From: Blastobasis lacticolella
Lineage: Eukaryota > Arthropoda > Insecta > Lepidoptera > Blastobasidae
DNA length: 64,000 nucleotides
Direction of reading: 5' to 3'
Assembly (NCBI GenBank): GCA_905147135.1
Contig: LR990049.1
Location: 18,059,428 to 18,123,427 of the forward strand
Within the stretch, counting starts at the first letter, position 1. Each line of letters opens with the position of its first letter. Of this stretch, positions 52,826-64,000 are shown piece by piece. Both the position numbers and the translations under genes were made by a program. Under the pieces are notes generated by a model. It saw nothing but the letters and a program-made list of their open reading frames with translations, was not told where the DNA came from and did no database searches.

Positions 52826-54564
52826 CCGAAGAAGAATAAACAGTAAACGCGAGGTAACAGTAGGTTTGTTACGAACTCCACATTCGGCGCTGCTGAGATC
52901 GTGGAATCTTCCTCCACGTACTCTTGGAAATCACGGAGTGCTCTGCGGTACATGATTTACTTATGTAGTTACTACGTGCACTTAATATTGATAACCCGAG
53001 ATGGGAATCATTACTATCTCATTAGTAACATCGACCAAGACTGCTAGGTTAGGCTAGTCAATTCTGTTAGCATGTTAAAGTTACTACCTGGAGAGGTTTT
53101 CCCTGGAGAGTACAACATGGAGTTCTTCAAGAAAGGGGTTAAAAGGGTTTTACGGGGTCGGCAACGCGTGGGTGATGCCCCTGGTATTGCAACGTCCATA
53201 GGCTGCGGTGATTGCTTACCATCAGGCAGGCCGCAAGCTTGTTTGCCACCTTAGTGGTATAAAAGAAAAAAAACGTTCTTAAAATTGAGTAACTTTAGGC
53301 TTAAATTCGTATTTCTTGGTTTCTCTCGATCCCCTGGTTCCAGCCATCGGAACTAGTTCGCACTTCGCTCGTGGTTCACGGCCTCGCGTCGGCGGCAGAA
53401 GGACCTCGCGAATGAGTAAGTATTTTAGTATTAAGCTAACAATGAGTAGGTACAGAACCTACTTATAATATGTTTGAATGAAGATAGCGTAGTGTAGTAC
53501 GCCCTCCGTCCAGATGGAGTGCCGATTTGCGAAAGGCTTGTATAGGCTGCTAATGATGATGATGAAGATTTAAAATCAAAACCTATTATATAGATTTTTA
53601 ACAGCAACACTTACTCATGGAACGTTATTGAAATTTCAGTTCTAAATAAAGAGAAGAAACTAATAAAAATTGTAAATCTGACAAATATTCACGAAGAAAG
53701 TAAACAGCCTTGGGTCCGTGCGCCTTTGAAGTAGATACTATGTTTTTATTACGTACATTTATTAAAAGCGGCTGTTTAATATTTGACTGTCACAAATTTC
53801 TAGTAACGGATTACTTATTGCCAAATATTTCCAACGCTTTCCGTACGGAAAATTTCACAATTGAAGTTACAATTGTGTTATAAGTACCTCTCAATGAGTG
53901 AATAGTTAGAGAGGAGACCTAGTGAATATGTAGTATAACTGTACTAATATACTAAGAGAAATGAATTGTATTTATTTTTTGTAATGAATATACGCAATAA
54001 CTCTAGACCGAATGTAAAAATTCTTTCCCTAAGAAAATGCTATATTATTCCCAAATGACCAAGGCTACTTTTTATCCCGGGAAAATAGTTGAGTTTCGCG
54101 GGAAAGTTGAATGTTTACAGAACTCCGCACTGCGCATGGGTGAAAGCCGCTGGGAACGGACAATCGACCTCTTAACTAATTTTATTTTATTTTCGCTCGC
54201 ATTAGTAGATTTAGATATTTCAATTCATTTATATTAATTAATTTGCAACTCGAAAAAGTGTTAAATGAGAAAAGTCCTCCAAAAACAAAAGTGGGGTAGG
54301 CGACGACATTTTTAATTACAAAAGTTTTGTTGCGTGAAAATATTCAGTTACGCTCTTCCTCTTATTTATAACAAGATAGAAAAACTGAGCGGATGCTGAT
54401 TTTTATTTAAAGAATAAATATGCTTTATATGCTTGGTGATGCCCCTGGTACTGAAAACGTCTATAGGCTGCGGCGACTGCTTACCATCATCAGACAGGCA
54501 TCAGGCAGGCAGGCCGTAAGATTGTTTGCCAACTTAGTGGTAAAAAAAACATGAACAACTTTAC

Positions 54565-54795
54565 TCAACGCCATGCTGCTCCAAAGTAAGCAAAGCTTGT
54601 GTTGTGGGTATTTAGATAACTGATAAACTATTTGCCATTTATTTAAATCATACTTATTATGTATACTACACCCAGATGTACGAGTAAGAGACGTAACAGA
54701 AATTAAAATAAATCATTTCAATTTCTGCTCGGCCGAGAATCGAGCCCGGGACCTCTGCGTGACAGACGTGTTAACTGAACCACTCAGGTCGCCAT
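54565..54795 (-). mobile_element. SINE B, antisense
   Basis: Full antisense copy; the minus-strand head ends in GGCGACCTGAGTGGTTCAGT and the B-box is slightly decayed. Confidence 0.7.
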
Positions 54796-55244
54796 TCAAA
54801 AGTGGATTAGCGGGATTCACACAGCAACCAAAAAAGTAGCTCGACTACTGTCAACATCAGTAGTGATATCCTCTTTAGGTATATTGTCGAGCCGAGTAAA
54901 ATGGGAAATAAATGGAAAAGTCTGTGTCCATCCAATTTAATAGACAATGAAGCCGTGAACAAAGGCTCGGAGCCGAGTGGTATCTAATTGACGGATTGTT
55001 TTGTACAGCTGTGCAAATTCAATCACTTGTAATCGGAGATCCGGAAGTATTTAGATGGATGTTACGTAGTAGGAACCTATAGGACCAACGCAGCGTGAAC
55101 TATCTATGAGGCTGTGGAGTATCGATGAAATGCGCAAACTATCTATGAGATCCTGTGGTGTTTCGGTGATAAGTGGCTGTGGATATACAGAAGGGTTTGG
55201 GTTCCATTTTCATTTGCCATTTTCTGGCAAACCAACATATTCAC

Positions 55245-55490
55245 ATTGGCGATCTGAGTGATTCCGTTGGATAACCACGCAGAGGTACCGGTTTCGATTT
55301 CCGGCCGAGCAGAAATTGAAATGATGAATTTAATTTCTGTAACGGGTCTGGGTGTTGTATGTATAACAAGTATGTACTTAAAAATGTATAAGTATTTCGT
55401 AGTTCATCAGTTCTCTGGCACCCATAACACAAGGTTTGCTTACTTTCGGGCTAGATGGCGCTGTGTGAATTGTCCAAGCATATTTATTTA
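55245..55490 (+). mobile_element. SINE B
   Basis: GGCGATCTGAGTGATTCCGT head, decayed B-box, full body ending GTGTGAATTGTCCAAGCATA. Confidence 0.7.
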
Positions 55491-55784
55491 TATTTATATA
55501 TTTTATTTACATCACTACTCCGGATTACGTGGTAGCTTTCGAAGATTTCCCCTCTTAAACACGGAGTAGAATTAGAAGTATACCGTCACTTTGAGTTTAT
55601 GTTGACATTTGTAATTTATTTGGAATTTTTGATGTTGATATTTTAAAATTTTGACATTAATTGATAATAATTGAAAGAATATTTATTTTTTAAATGATAT
55701 TGACATTATATAATTAATAAAAGCCGAAATTTTAAAGTTATTTTGACACTTATAATTAAATTAAAACATGTTTATGTTTAGTAG

Positions 55785-56042
55785 GCCGTGTGGTGTCCGG
55801 CAGAGTAGAATAGCACCAACCCTTTACACTTATGGGTGTCGTATAAGGCGACTAATGTTTTCGAGGCAAAAGATCAAGGTCTCCGTAGTCTGGAAAATGG
55901 GCAGCAGCATTTTCCATTGTTATATTTAAACACTGCGATCTCCAACCCGCCTGCCAAGCGTGGAGATTATGGCAATAACCTCCCCTTTCGTGGGAGAGGC
56001 CCTAAGTCCTGCAGTGGACTGTTGCGGGCTGTGATGACGATG
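55785..56042 (+). mobile_element. Family D LINE end
   Basis: Full-length family copy from GCCGTGTGGTGTCCGGCAG to GGGCTGTGATGACGATG. Confidence 0.75.
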
Positions 56043-56244
56043 TTTATGTTCATATTTGTAATTTAAATAGGTACCCTATTTAAAATTTTGATTATGTAAA
56101 TAATTGTTAGTGCTTTGTTAATGACATATAAATGATTTTATTAACTTAAATGATAGTAATGAATACCAATAGGGTATTTATATAATAATGACTATCTCGA
56201 TACATACTTTTGAGAATTAATAAAACTAAACTAAACTAAACAAT

Positions 56245-56500
56245 CTTTAGATAGTATAAAACAAAGTCGCTTTCTGCCGTCTGTCCCCATGTATCCATAT
56301 ACGCTTAGATCTTTTAAACTACGGGACGGATTTTAATGCGGCTTCCAGCAATAGATAGAGTGATTCAAGAGGAAGTTTTATGATCAAGGAAAAAAAGTAG
56401 ATAGGGGTAGGGTAGGTGTAGGGTAAGTGTCTAAGTAGGGGTAGGAATAGGGTAAAGTGGGGGCAGGACCACGCGAACGACGTCGCGCTGGGTCCACCAG
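56245..56500 (+). mobile_element. Dispersed insect repeat
   Basis: Same family as 30825-31030: AGTATAAAACAAAGTCGCTT start and GCGAACGACGTCGCGCTGGG end. Confidence 0.5.
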
Positions 56501-56507
56501 TCCTTTT

Positions 56508-56755
56508 TTTATGTGATACGGTAGGCAAACAGGCAAGCGGGCCACCTGATTGAAAGTGGTCACCACTGCCTATAGACATTAGTAATACCGAGAGTATCGC
56601 CAATGCGTTGCCCACCTCTATAACACGTTACTAGCTACGGTACACTGCCAAAGCCACGGTTCCCCAAATCCCCACCCCATGGAGAACTGGAGACCTTACT
56701 CACCGGCAGAAACACAATACTATTTAAAAGAATATTGTTTAGCTGCGGTATTCTG
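56508..56755 (+). mobile_element. Repeat family C copy
   Basis: One of the longest copies, extending into CCACCCCATGGAGAACTGG and TTAGCTGCGGTATTCTG. Confidence 0.6.
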
Positions 56756-57409
56756 TTAGCGCGGTACTAAAAGCGGGATTTAACTAGTTTCCTTCATAAC
56801 TAACTTCGCACTGGTTTAGTAGTTAGTGTCCAATTAGTGCGATCTTGACGCTGCAGTTGCGCAAGGCGCTATTATATTGTGCCCACTACTGTTTTCATTT
56901 ATAATATTATTGTTAAATTATTCTATTACGATGAAATGAAAAAAATAAATTAAGAAATATTTATTTATTTATGTCCATAAACTTTAAAATGGACTCTAGA
57001 AACTAAAATTGTTCTCTTTGACATGAGATCTGAAACAAAATAAAATTGTACATGAATCCAAAATCTATTTTTCTTCTTTTTTGTATTCTTAGAGATCGGT
57101 GGAGTCCAAAATTTTGTTTTTTCGGGATCGCGCACATCGGGTGAGCACACGCGCAAATAATCCATCCATATCACACGGCGCCTGCGCGCAAACTGACGTT
57201 AGAGATCGTCTGTGGCAACTATATAGTTAAATTTAGGAGCGTAAAAAAAATTCAGGTCACAGGTCACAATTTTTTAACTTTTTAAAGACTGCAGATTGTG
57301 AATATTTGTTTAAACTTACTTGTTTAAGTGATTTTAATCCAACTTTTTTGCTTTAATAATCATACTCCGCCTAGGCATTTTTATACCTAGTTCCAGTTAT
57401 ATCATCATC

Positions 57410-57560
57410 ATTATCATCTTGGCGTTAATGTCCCGGTTGTGCTCTCGAGAACAAGGCCGCGGAATCCGCCTTGACCATGATCCAGGATTTGGCGATCAGG
57501 TAATTACAGTGGAACGACTACCATCTGACCTCCGTGACCCTGCTACCAGGGTACCACTAG
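57410..57560 (-). mobile_element. SINE A, truncated
   Basis: Only the 3' half of the element (CATCTTGGCGTTAATGTCCC to CCTGCTACCAGGG) remains. Confidence 0.6.
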
Positions 57561-58171
57561 TGGTATAATACCAGCTATATAACTGCATTAAATTACAAAT
57601 ATATTACTTACACTGGCTTTATTATGCAAAAACATTGCTCAAACAAGGAAAAAATTTCGCTATCGCTTATGACGCAACCTACACTCCAAAAAAATTCAGT
57701 GAAATGTTGAACGAAGTTAAAAAGCAATTAACTCGAAGGAATTATTGAAAACAAAAACAAAAACACGTGACATTAATTGAAATTACACAAAACTTAATCC
57801 TTATCAACTTTGACTTGTGTGGGTAGAATATTACTGGGATAGCAATAAGGGGAAAATAATGAAACTAAAATAAGTAGGTACTAACACTTAGTTTTTTAAA
57901 ATATTACTGACATATGTATCAGTGTATAAATTCTTAGTGATCCTCAATACACAGAAAAAAATAGGGGCTTGATAACATTGTTTTAAACTTTGTAATATTT
58001 AATGCCTGAAATAAACGATTTATTATTTTTATTAAATTGGCCCGGTTTATTCAAATTATTTTTATAAATTCTCGGAAAAAGTGAGATTACCTGTTTTTAA
58101 GGAGGCTTGCCATCTCAGGCTGCGTTGGTCAACACACTAATGTGTGTGCACGCTCGTAAAATATCGATCCA

Positions 58172-58362
58172 TCTATACTAATATTATAAAGAGGAAAGGT
58201 TTGATTTTTTGTTTGTTTGTATTGAATAGGCTTCGAAACTACTGGACCGATTTCAAAAATTCTTTCACCGTTGGGAAGCTACACTATCCCCGGGTGACAT
58301 AGGCGATATACCCGTGTACCGTAGTGGTACCCGTGCGAAGCCGGGGCGGCTGCTAGTCAATT
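58172..58362 (+). mobile_element. Helitron-like or related insect dispersed repeat
   Basis: TCTATACTAATATTATAAAG start, ACTACTGGACCGATTT core and GCGAAGCCGGGGCGGCTGCT end, a very common insect repeat. Assignment to Helitrons is tentative. Confidence 0.5.
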
Positions 58363-58809
58363 ATAAAAGCAAATAACTGACACAACTTTGGCTAACTTTA
58401 GTTTTATTTATGAGGCAAACGAGCAACCAGATCACCTGACGGTAAGTGATCAGCGAGTCCAAAAAATAAGTTTTGTCTATCCTTAAACTACAACGAGGTG
58501 ACAGCTTCCGGCACGATTATATCCATCTAACGATGTATAAACATTTATTATATACTTTATTGCACATAAAACAATTTAAAAACAATAATTACAAGAGGTT
58601 GTTACAAAGGTGGGCTTATCTCTGTAAGAGATATCTTCCAGCCAACCCTACCGGGTGTGGAGAATAGCATTAAGCAGGTAAGCAGTAGAAAAGGTGCACT
58701 ACCTTTCTTAATAAACTACGTTATATATGTACCTACCTATTATACATAAATACCTATAATAATATATAATATATACTATATAAATATCTATTATAAATAT
58801 TCTATAAAG

Positions 58810-59331
58810 CTAATCAAGAGAAGATAAAATATGCTCTTTTAGTCTTGACTTGAAATTACATATTATTTTACTGTCCCTAATATTAGCTGGCAAGTTATTC
58901 CAGAGTCGCGCCGCTTCAACAGTAAACGACTTGAAAAAGAAGTTGGTGGTACAGTGAGGAACATCTAGTGGTTTGATAATGTTTTTCCGCCTGGAGCGGG
59001 AAAGAGCAGGGAGGAGGCGGAAACGGGAACGGATATATTTCGGAAAAGAGGGATTCCCTAAAGCCTTATAAAGGAATGTGAGGATGTGGAGGTTTCTACG
59101 TTGCCAAATTGGAAGCCACTTCAGTCGTGAGCAATATTCAGAAACATAATCATAACAATCCAAAGTTATAAATATCCAAATATCTTCATAGTTCCAAATA
59201 TCTACTTTGGAACTCTGATAGTTAACCACTATTTGCGTTGTCAGTCTTCGAAATAGTCTGACCCAATTACCCCATAATAGAAGCACGATCCGAACCGATT
59301 CTAGATCAGGTATTAGACTGTTTTTAGTCAA
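58810..59331 (-). pseudogene. Jockey-type LINE reverse transcriptase C-terminal fragment
   Basis: A 173-codon minus-strand frame. Its second half carries SRLKWLPIWQRRNLHILTF, FPKYIRSRFRLLP and FTVEAARLWNNLPANIRDS, followed by FKSRLKEHIL. This is the C-terminal segment common to Jockey-type non-LTR retrotransposons in insects. The first 55 or so residues do not fit the family, so the coding part probably starts near 59160 and the rest is chance open frame. An AT-rich tail (58740-58805) lies past the stop. Catalytic reverse transcriptase motifs are absent, so it is a truncated relic. Confidence 0.75.
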
Positions 59332-59734
59332 TCATGTTTCATCCTCTACCGCATCGCCTAGCTTAATGTAAAAAAGCCGTTCTTCTGCTTCTGTATCACC
59401 ACCTTATCAACTTTTGCAACAAGAATAATGCTTATATGTGTAAGTGTATAGCCATTATAATCACAGGCATGAAGCTGAATACCTTCATCCTCATAAAGAC
59501 AATATCTCATCGAAGACATTACTTGTAACACAGCAATTTAAAGCGGTGCCAGCCTTGGATGCCTGTGGATATGGCATTTTGAGGAACTATAAGATATGGT
59601 CCAAAGAAATGACTTCATGATGACCTTCTGGTGTTTACCTAAAAAGACTGGCAAAAACGGTTCAGGATTTTAATAAAACAAAGCCAAGAACCATTTCGAT
59701 TATACTAGCTTTCAAATAGAGAAAAATATTATAA

Positions 59735-60067
59735 AATAATTATCTTGGCGTTATTGTCCCGGTTATACTCTCGCGCACGAGGGCCCGGTGTCTGCCTTGA
59801 CCATGATCCAGTGGAGCGACTCCAACAGACCTCCATGACCCAGCTACCAGGGGTACCTGACCAGATTGAATCATGGATACACATCTAGTCGCCTGAATGT
59901 GCAGGTTTCATAACGATGTTTTCCCTCACCGTAAGAGCATCGGTTAGTGTTCAACTAATGTACATAACTCAGATAACAGTCATTGGTACATGGCCGGAGC
60001 TGTATTCGAACCCGGGACCTCTGGCTTACGAGTCGTATACTCTAACCGCTCGGCCACCGACACTCTG
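59735..60067 (-). mobile_element. SINE A with target-site duplication
   Basis: Full antisense copy with B-box region ending CGGCCACCGACACTCTG. It is inserted in another repeat; the 17-mers ctttcaaatagagaaaa (59709-59725) and cttttaaatagagaaaa (60068-60084) flank it with one mismatch. Confidence 0.75.
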
Positions 60068-60231
60068 CTTTTAAATAGAGAAAACCCCATTCAATTAGGT
60101 CTATCTGTTCGGGACACAAAAACAGACCGAGACAGATACACAAAACCTCAGATACACTCTTTTTTCACACAAGTCTCTAAGAGCTCTCTCTGTGCCTCTC
60201 TCATTAAGTATGTAAGACAGACTTACCTTTA

Positions 60232-60246
60232 AGGAACGTCGCTAAC
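60232..60246. repeat. Target-site duplication, left copy
   Basis: aggaacgtcgctaac, exact copy of 61412-61426, flanking the R1-clade insertion on its poly(A) side. Confidence 0.9.
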
Positions 60247-61411
60247 TTTTTTTTTTTTTTACGCGGGGAATGCATTACGCACGATACCCTCCGTAAGGGG
60301 GACGGAAGGCCTGTGTGGGTGTCCCAGCACTCGCTGGTGTACCCACTAAACCCCGCGGCGCTCCTGCATCGCCTCAATGGAGGTATCATGAGAGTAGCCG
60401 AAACCTTGTCATCCACGACACCTCCGGCGACCGCCCGTCTTACACGGCGGGCCCGCCATGCCCCCTTTGTGAGGGGCGGTCGGGAATAGCCAGATGCGCC
60501 GAACTATTCCCATTAGACGGAGTTGGGGGCCTGTGCAATGCAGGTGGAGGTGCCCCCGCACCTCCTGCCCGCTGGCCGCCACCGGGAGCGAGAAGGGAGC
60601 GGTCGTATAGCCGCCTTCTGACTCCTCTTCTGCGTCTGCAGAGCGGTGCCGCGAGAGGGTCATCTTCCCTCTCTCGCTCCGCTGCCTCCTTCTGCGAGTC
60701 CTCACAGAAGGCGGCCACAGCTCCCCAGGCTCTTTCACTTCCAAGCATGGCATTGATCACACCTGGAAGCGCAAGATCTGGACCCACCACTGCATTTATG
60801 ACACGGCGCTAGTCCTCCCAGCCTGTGCAGGCCTCGAGGGTGTGTTGCGCTGTGTCCTCCATCGCGCCACATTTGTGGCACAATGGGGTTCCCTCTCTCC
60901 CGATTCGGTGCAGGAACGATCCGAAACAGCCGTGTCCGGATAATATCTGCACCAAACGGTAGGAAAGGAAACCATGCGGACGCTCGACCCAGTCCTCAAT
61001 GACGGGACCGATAGCGTCGAGCGTTCGGCGCCCAAACTGCTCGTGAGCCATGTCCTCCTTCCAAAGGCGGAACATGGTCTCGCGAGCTTCAAGCCGTACG
61101 GCGTCACGCTCTTCCGGTGACGGGCGTTCACCTTGCGCCCTCTGCGTCGTCGTCCACTCGTAGACGACCGCTGTGACCCTGGCCTCCAGCTCCCACGGAG
61201 GAGTGCCTGCAATGGCGCATGCTGCGGCATGCCCCACCGTGCGGTAAGCCCTCGCCACACGCTGTGCAATGGCCCGTTGGGGCCTGCGGAGAAGGGCCGC
61301 ATTCTCCCTCTTGTTCAGGGAGTCTGACCAGATAGGAGCTCCATACAGCGCCATACTTTTTAATATGCCAGCATATAAATGCCGACCCTTTGAGCTTGGT
61401 CCCCTCAAGTT
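60247..61411 (-). mobile_element. 5'-truncated R1-clade LINE with target-site duplication
   Basis: On the minus strand, 61408 to 60440 reads as the C-terminal part of a non-LTR retrotransposon polyprotein: LRRPQRAIAQRVARAYRTV, WVERPHGFLSYRLVQ, GHGCFGSFLHRIGREGTP, and a zinc-knuckle-like C-x2-C...H-x4-C (CHKCGAMEDTAQHTLEAC). These are typical of R1-clade elements. One in-frame TAG (minus strand, bases 60811-60809) interrupts the frame just after TGWED; the frame resumes unchanged with RRVINAVVGPDLALPGVINA. The 3' end is a 14-base T run on the + strand (60247-60260), the poly(A) tail. The 15-bp sequence aggaacgtcgctaac occurs at 60232-60246 and 61412-61426, an exact target-site duplication, so the insertion limits are known. 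Its 5' part, including endonuclease and most of the reverse transcriptase, is missing, so this copy is dead. Confidence 0.88.
60440..61408 (-). pseudogene. R1-type reverse transcriptase C-terminal ORF, one nonsense codon
   Basis: About 323 codons in one minus-strand frame with a single internal TAG, where relatives have a sense codon before R-R-V. No ATG of its own is meaningful because the element is 5'-truncated. It ends in an Arg/Ala/Gly/Pro-rich stretch, as R1-type ORF2 products do. Confidence 0.8.
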
Positions 61412-61426
61412 AGGAACGTCGCTAAC
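61412..61426. repeat. Target-site duplication, right copy
   Basis: aggaacgtcgctaac, exact copy of 60232-60246, at the truncated 5' end of the R1-clade insertion. Confidence 0.9.
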
Positions 61427-62827
61427 CTAAAGCAACCAATGTGTATAGGCTGAAACTCGTGAGAATCCCATCCAAACTTTTCGAAACAGATATTTGTAAC
61501 AATCCGAGCAAACCAAATGGAGCACCTAGCTCGCAAAACCTCAGGTTATTTATTGATGTAGTCCTCGCAAATTCGAACGTCGAAGTAGGCGATGTATAGC
61601 TAGCTTTACAGCGGATTTTGTTGTTTTTGGATAGTTTTGAAGTTGATGCTTTGTTGGTGGGGACGACGTGTGCTCTAGGTATATTTGTTATGTAGTATGT
61701 AGGGCTTTTTGGGTACAGATCATTACGGGTCCGGGAACGGGTACGAGTCATTATTTTTGACATTATATGAGTGAGTCAGTGAAAAACGAGCATGCAGCCC
61801 ACCTATTGGTAAGCGGTAACTGTCGCCCATATCATCTACATTTGCATTTAGGTTGCAGGCAACAAAAACGCAGAACTACAAATGCGCTGTCACTGTGAGG
61901 ACTAAGATGAAATGCCTCATGCCTGTAATTGATGTAACGTTTTGTGAAGATTGTGTATATACGAGTAAGCAACAATTTGGTGAATAAAAGGTATAAATAA
62001 AAACAAAATTATAAAGTCAACCATTGGTACGCAAATTTTTTTTGGTCGTCTGTGGGAAGGGAAATAAATAGTACAGGAGATTGGAGATTTCATATACCTA
62101 CCCACATGCGAAAATAAATATTATACAAAAAATGTATTCTATGTGGTCCATTCGACGTCGCGCCGCCGCTTGCGTGTTAAAGGTTTTATAACTTATTGTT
62201 TTAAAGGGGATAAAATGAATAGATAATTTTATGAAAGTCATTTATGAAATTAATAAAATATTCGGTGATTTTTATGTTCAGATTTTTTTTTGCGCGTGTG
62301 TTTAGATCGTAATCTTTATTGTACGCGTGCTAGTAAATATGAAGCCGAAAATAACCAATGTGCATTATTTGCCACTGACTATATGTCGGCCTAGCCTAGT
62401 TTTATCTCATATACCAAAAATCTCCCGAATATTAAAGAAAATGTACCTACCACATGCAAGCTACCCAGATTACTGAAATACAGCCAAAATAACAACAAAA
62501 CGGCAGAACTGCTTCCAAGAAATATTTTACCACTATCGTATTTCTTGGCTGTAACCCCAGGTGGATGTTATACTACGAAGCCTCTTCTCATTGGCTTCCT
62601 ACACCACTATTTGCGGAGTTTCCTGACAAGTATTGTTTATTTTCTGAGCAACAATGAGCGTTATTTTCAACATAACTCCCGTTGCGGTCCCTAGAGGCTC
62701 ATTATAAAAGGCTTATTGGGCTTCGGAGGAGGTCCAAGTTATGGACGATAGTGGTCGTAGTATTATTTTGAGTATATACTACTAGTACTTCGTGATATTC
62801 ACGAGATATCGCCAATGGTTAAAAATA

Positions 62828-63165
62828 ATCATCTTGTCGTTAATGTCCCGGTTGTGCTCTCGCGCACGAGGGCCCGGGGTCCGCCTTTACCATGATCTTC
62901 TGAAATCCTGGGATTTGGCAGACAGGTAACTACAGTGGAGAGACTGCCATTTGACCTACGTAACCCTGCTATCAGGGGAACCTGACCGGATTGGATCATG
63001 GTTCCACATTACGATGTTTTCCCTCACCGTAAGAGCATCGGTTAGCATTCAACTAATTACATAGCTCAGAAAACAGTCATTGGTACATGGCCGCAGTAGG
63101 TTCGAACCCGGTAGCTCCAGCTTACGAGTCGGATACCTTAACAACTCAGTCATCCACGCTCCTTA
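62828..63165 (-). mobile_element. SINE A, antisense
   Basis: Full copy from CATCTTGTCGTTAATGTCCC to the tRNA-like head near CATCCACGCTCC; B-box visible as GGTTCGAACCCGG on the + strand. Confidence 0.7.
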
Positions 63166-63809
63166 GAGAGAACCAATGCTTGGTAGCCTTAAATCCTGGC
63201 ATTATTGGCAGAGTAGTCGTGCCTGTATTAGCTCACTTGAGAAACTTGCTGAGTGTCTCCATTCAACACTGGAGCACTGTCGACGAGGAGTCAAATCGGC
63301 CCGCTGCGCTGGTGTTTCGTCATGCCGATTGTTTAATCCTGCTGACCAAATAATAATTTGCATAAGCATTATTTATTATATCAACATAACCTTTATCAAG
63401 CAACCTAAATATTTACTTCTTTTCTGATAATATTTTATTTAGTTGTTGACTGGACGACAAAAAAATTTAAAAAAATTATGCTAACGTTAGGTTCATGTTT
63501 TTTATTCTCCGAAGTGGCAAACAAGCAGACAGCCCACCTCATTGTAAGCGGTGACTGTCGCCCAAAACATCTACCATTCACGCATTTAGGTCGCAGGTAA
63601 CAAAAATTCAAACTTGATGAAATGCCTCATGCCTGTGATTGCGCTGGCTACCTTATCCTTCAACAATTCTAACATTGATGCTTGGTGGCTGAAATAGATG
63701 AGGCGGTGGAACGTACCACGGCGGACTCCTCAGGCTTGACAGAGTGCTAAAACCTGATAAAGTAATAATATAAGTAAGTTTAGAAGAGTGTAGATTTCGT
63801 TTAAGTTTT

Positions 63810-64000
63810 TTTTTATGTTATACGATTGGCAAACAGGCAAGCGGGCCACCTGATGGAAAGTGGTCACCACTGCCTATAGACATTAGCAACATCGAGACTA
63901 TCGCCAATGCGTTGCCCACCTCTATAACACGTACCTCTGGCAACAAAATGGCAAATATCTACTGCAACGCCACGGTTCCCCAAATTCCCACCCCATGGAG
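63810..64000 (+). mobile_element. Repeat family C copy, cut by window end
   Basis: Runs from TTTTTTATGTTATACGATTG to the last base of the window. Confidence 0.6.

Larger units (their letters stand above)
50606..64000. other. Intergenic region downstream of the receptor gene
   Basis: No host gene recognised. Repeats listed separately cover much of it. 50640-51280, 51500-52250, 53580-54430 and 61430-62810 are AT-rich without recognisable features. A small exon-like island lies at 53344-53420. Confidence 0.6.

Noticed and set aside
60315..60812. 165-codon + strand Ala/Pro/Arg-rich frame
   Set aside because: Antisense of the R1-clade LINE ORF; GC-rich shadow.

Overview
The window is animal nuclear DNA: AT-rich, with multi-exon coding sequence, canonical GT/AG introns of 1-10 kb and dense interspersed repeats. 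The repeat families (tRNA-headed SINEs, GATGAT-tailed LINE ends, RTE, R1 and Jockey-type LINE remnants, MITEs) and the protein's similarity point to an insect, most likely a moth or butterfly. That assignment rests on recognition from memory; no search was run.

The one clear host gene is on the + strand. Eight exons (13400-13543, 14661-14861, 20482-20660, 28958-29172, 30144-30282, 40171-40276, 45261-45404, 46440-47048) join in a continuous frame of 578 codons plus a stop. They encode the 3' part of an orphan class C G-protein-coupled receptor of the GPR158/GPR179 group (insect proteins labelled CG31760 or Smog). The order is an EGF-like Cys-rich stalk, seven membrane helices and a cytoplasmic tail. 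The signal peptide and N-terminal ligand-binding-like domain should lie on exons upstream of the stalk; I could not find them in 1-13399 and think they lie 5' of the window.

Layout: 1-13399 is upstream intron or flank, full of repeats, with one CpG-rich island. 13400-47048 is the gene body; its introns are filled with SINEs, LINE tails and MITEs, some nested in each other. 47049 to about 50600 is a transposon-poor AT-rich block that I read as a 3.5 kb 3'UTR: it has several AATAAA signals and ten exact TGTANATA (Pumilio-type) sites. From 50600 to the end is intergenic DNA with SINEs, GATGAT-tailed LINE ends, a Jockey-type LINE fragment and a 5'-truncated R1-clade LINE with a 15-bp target-site duplication.

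I see no bacterial genes, CRISPR array, rRNA or stand-alone tRNA gene. No novel multi-gene system is visible. The observations most worth following are the Pumilio-site cluster, the PPxY and PDZ-type motifs of the receptor tail, several palindromic or nested DNA elements, and a set of short near-perfect snap-back palindromes.
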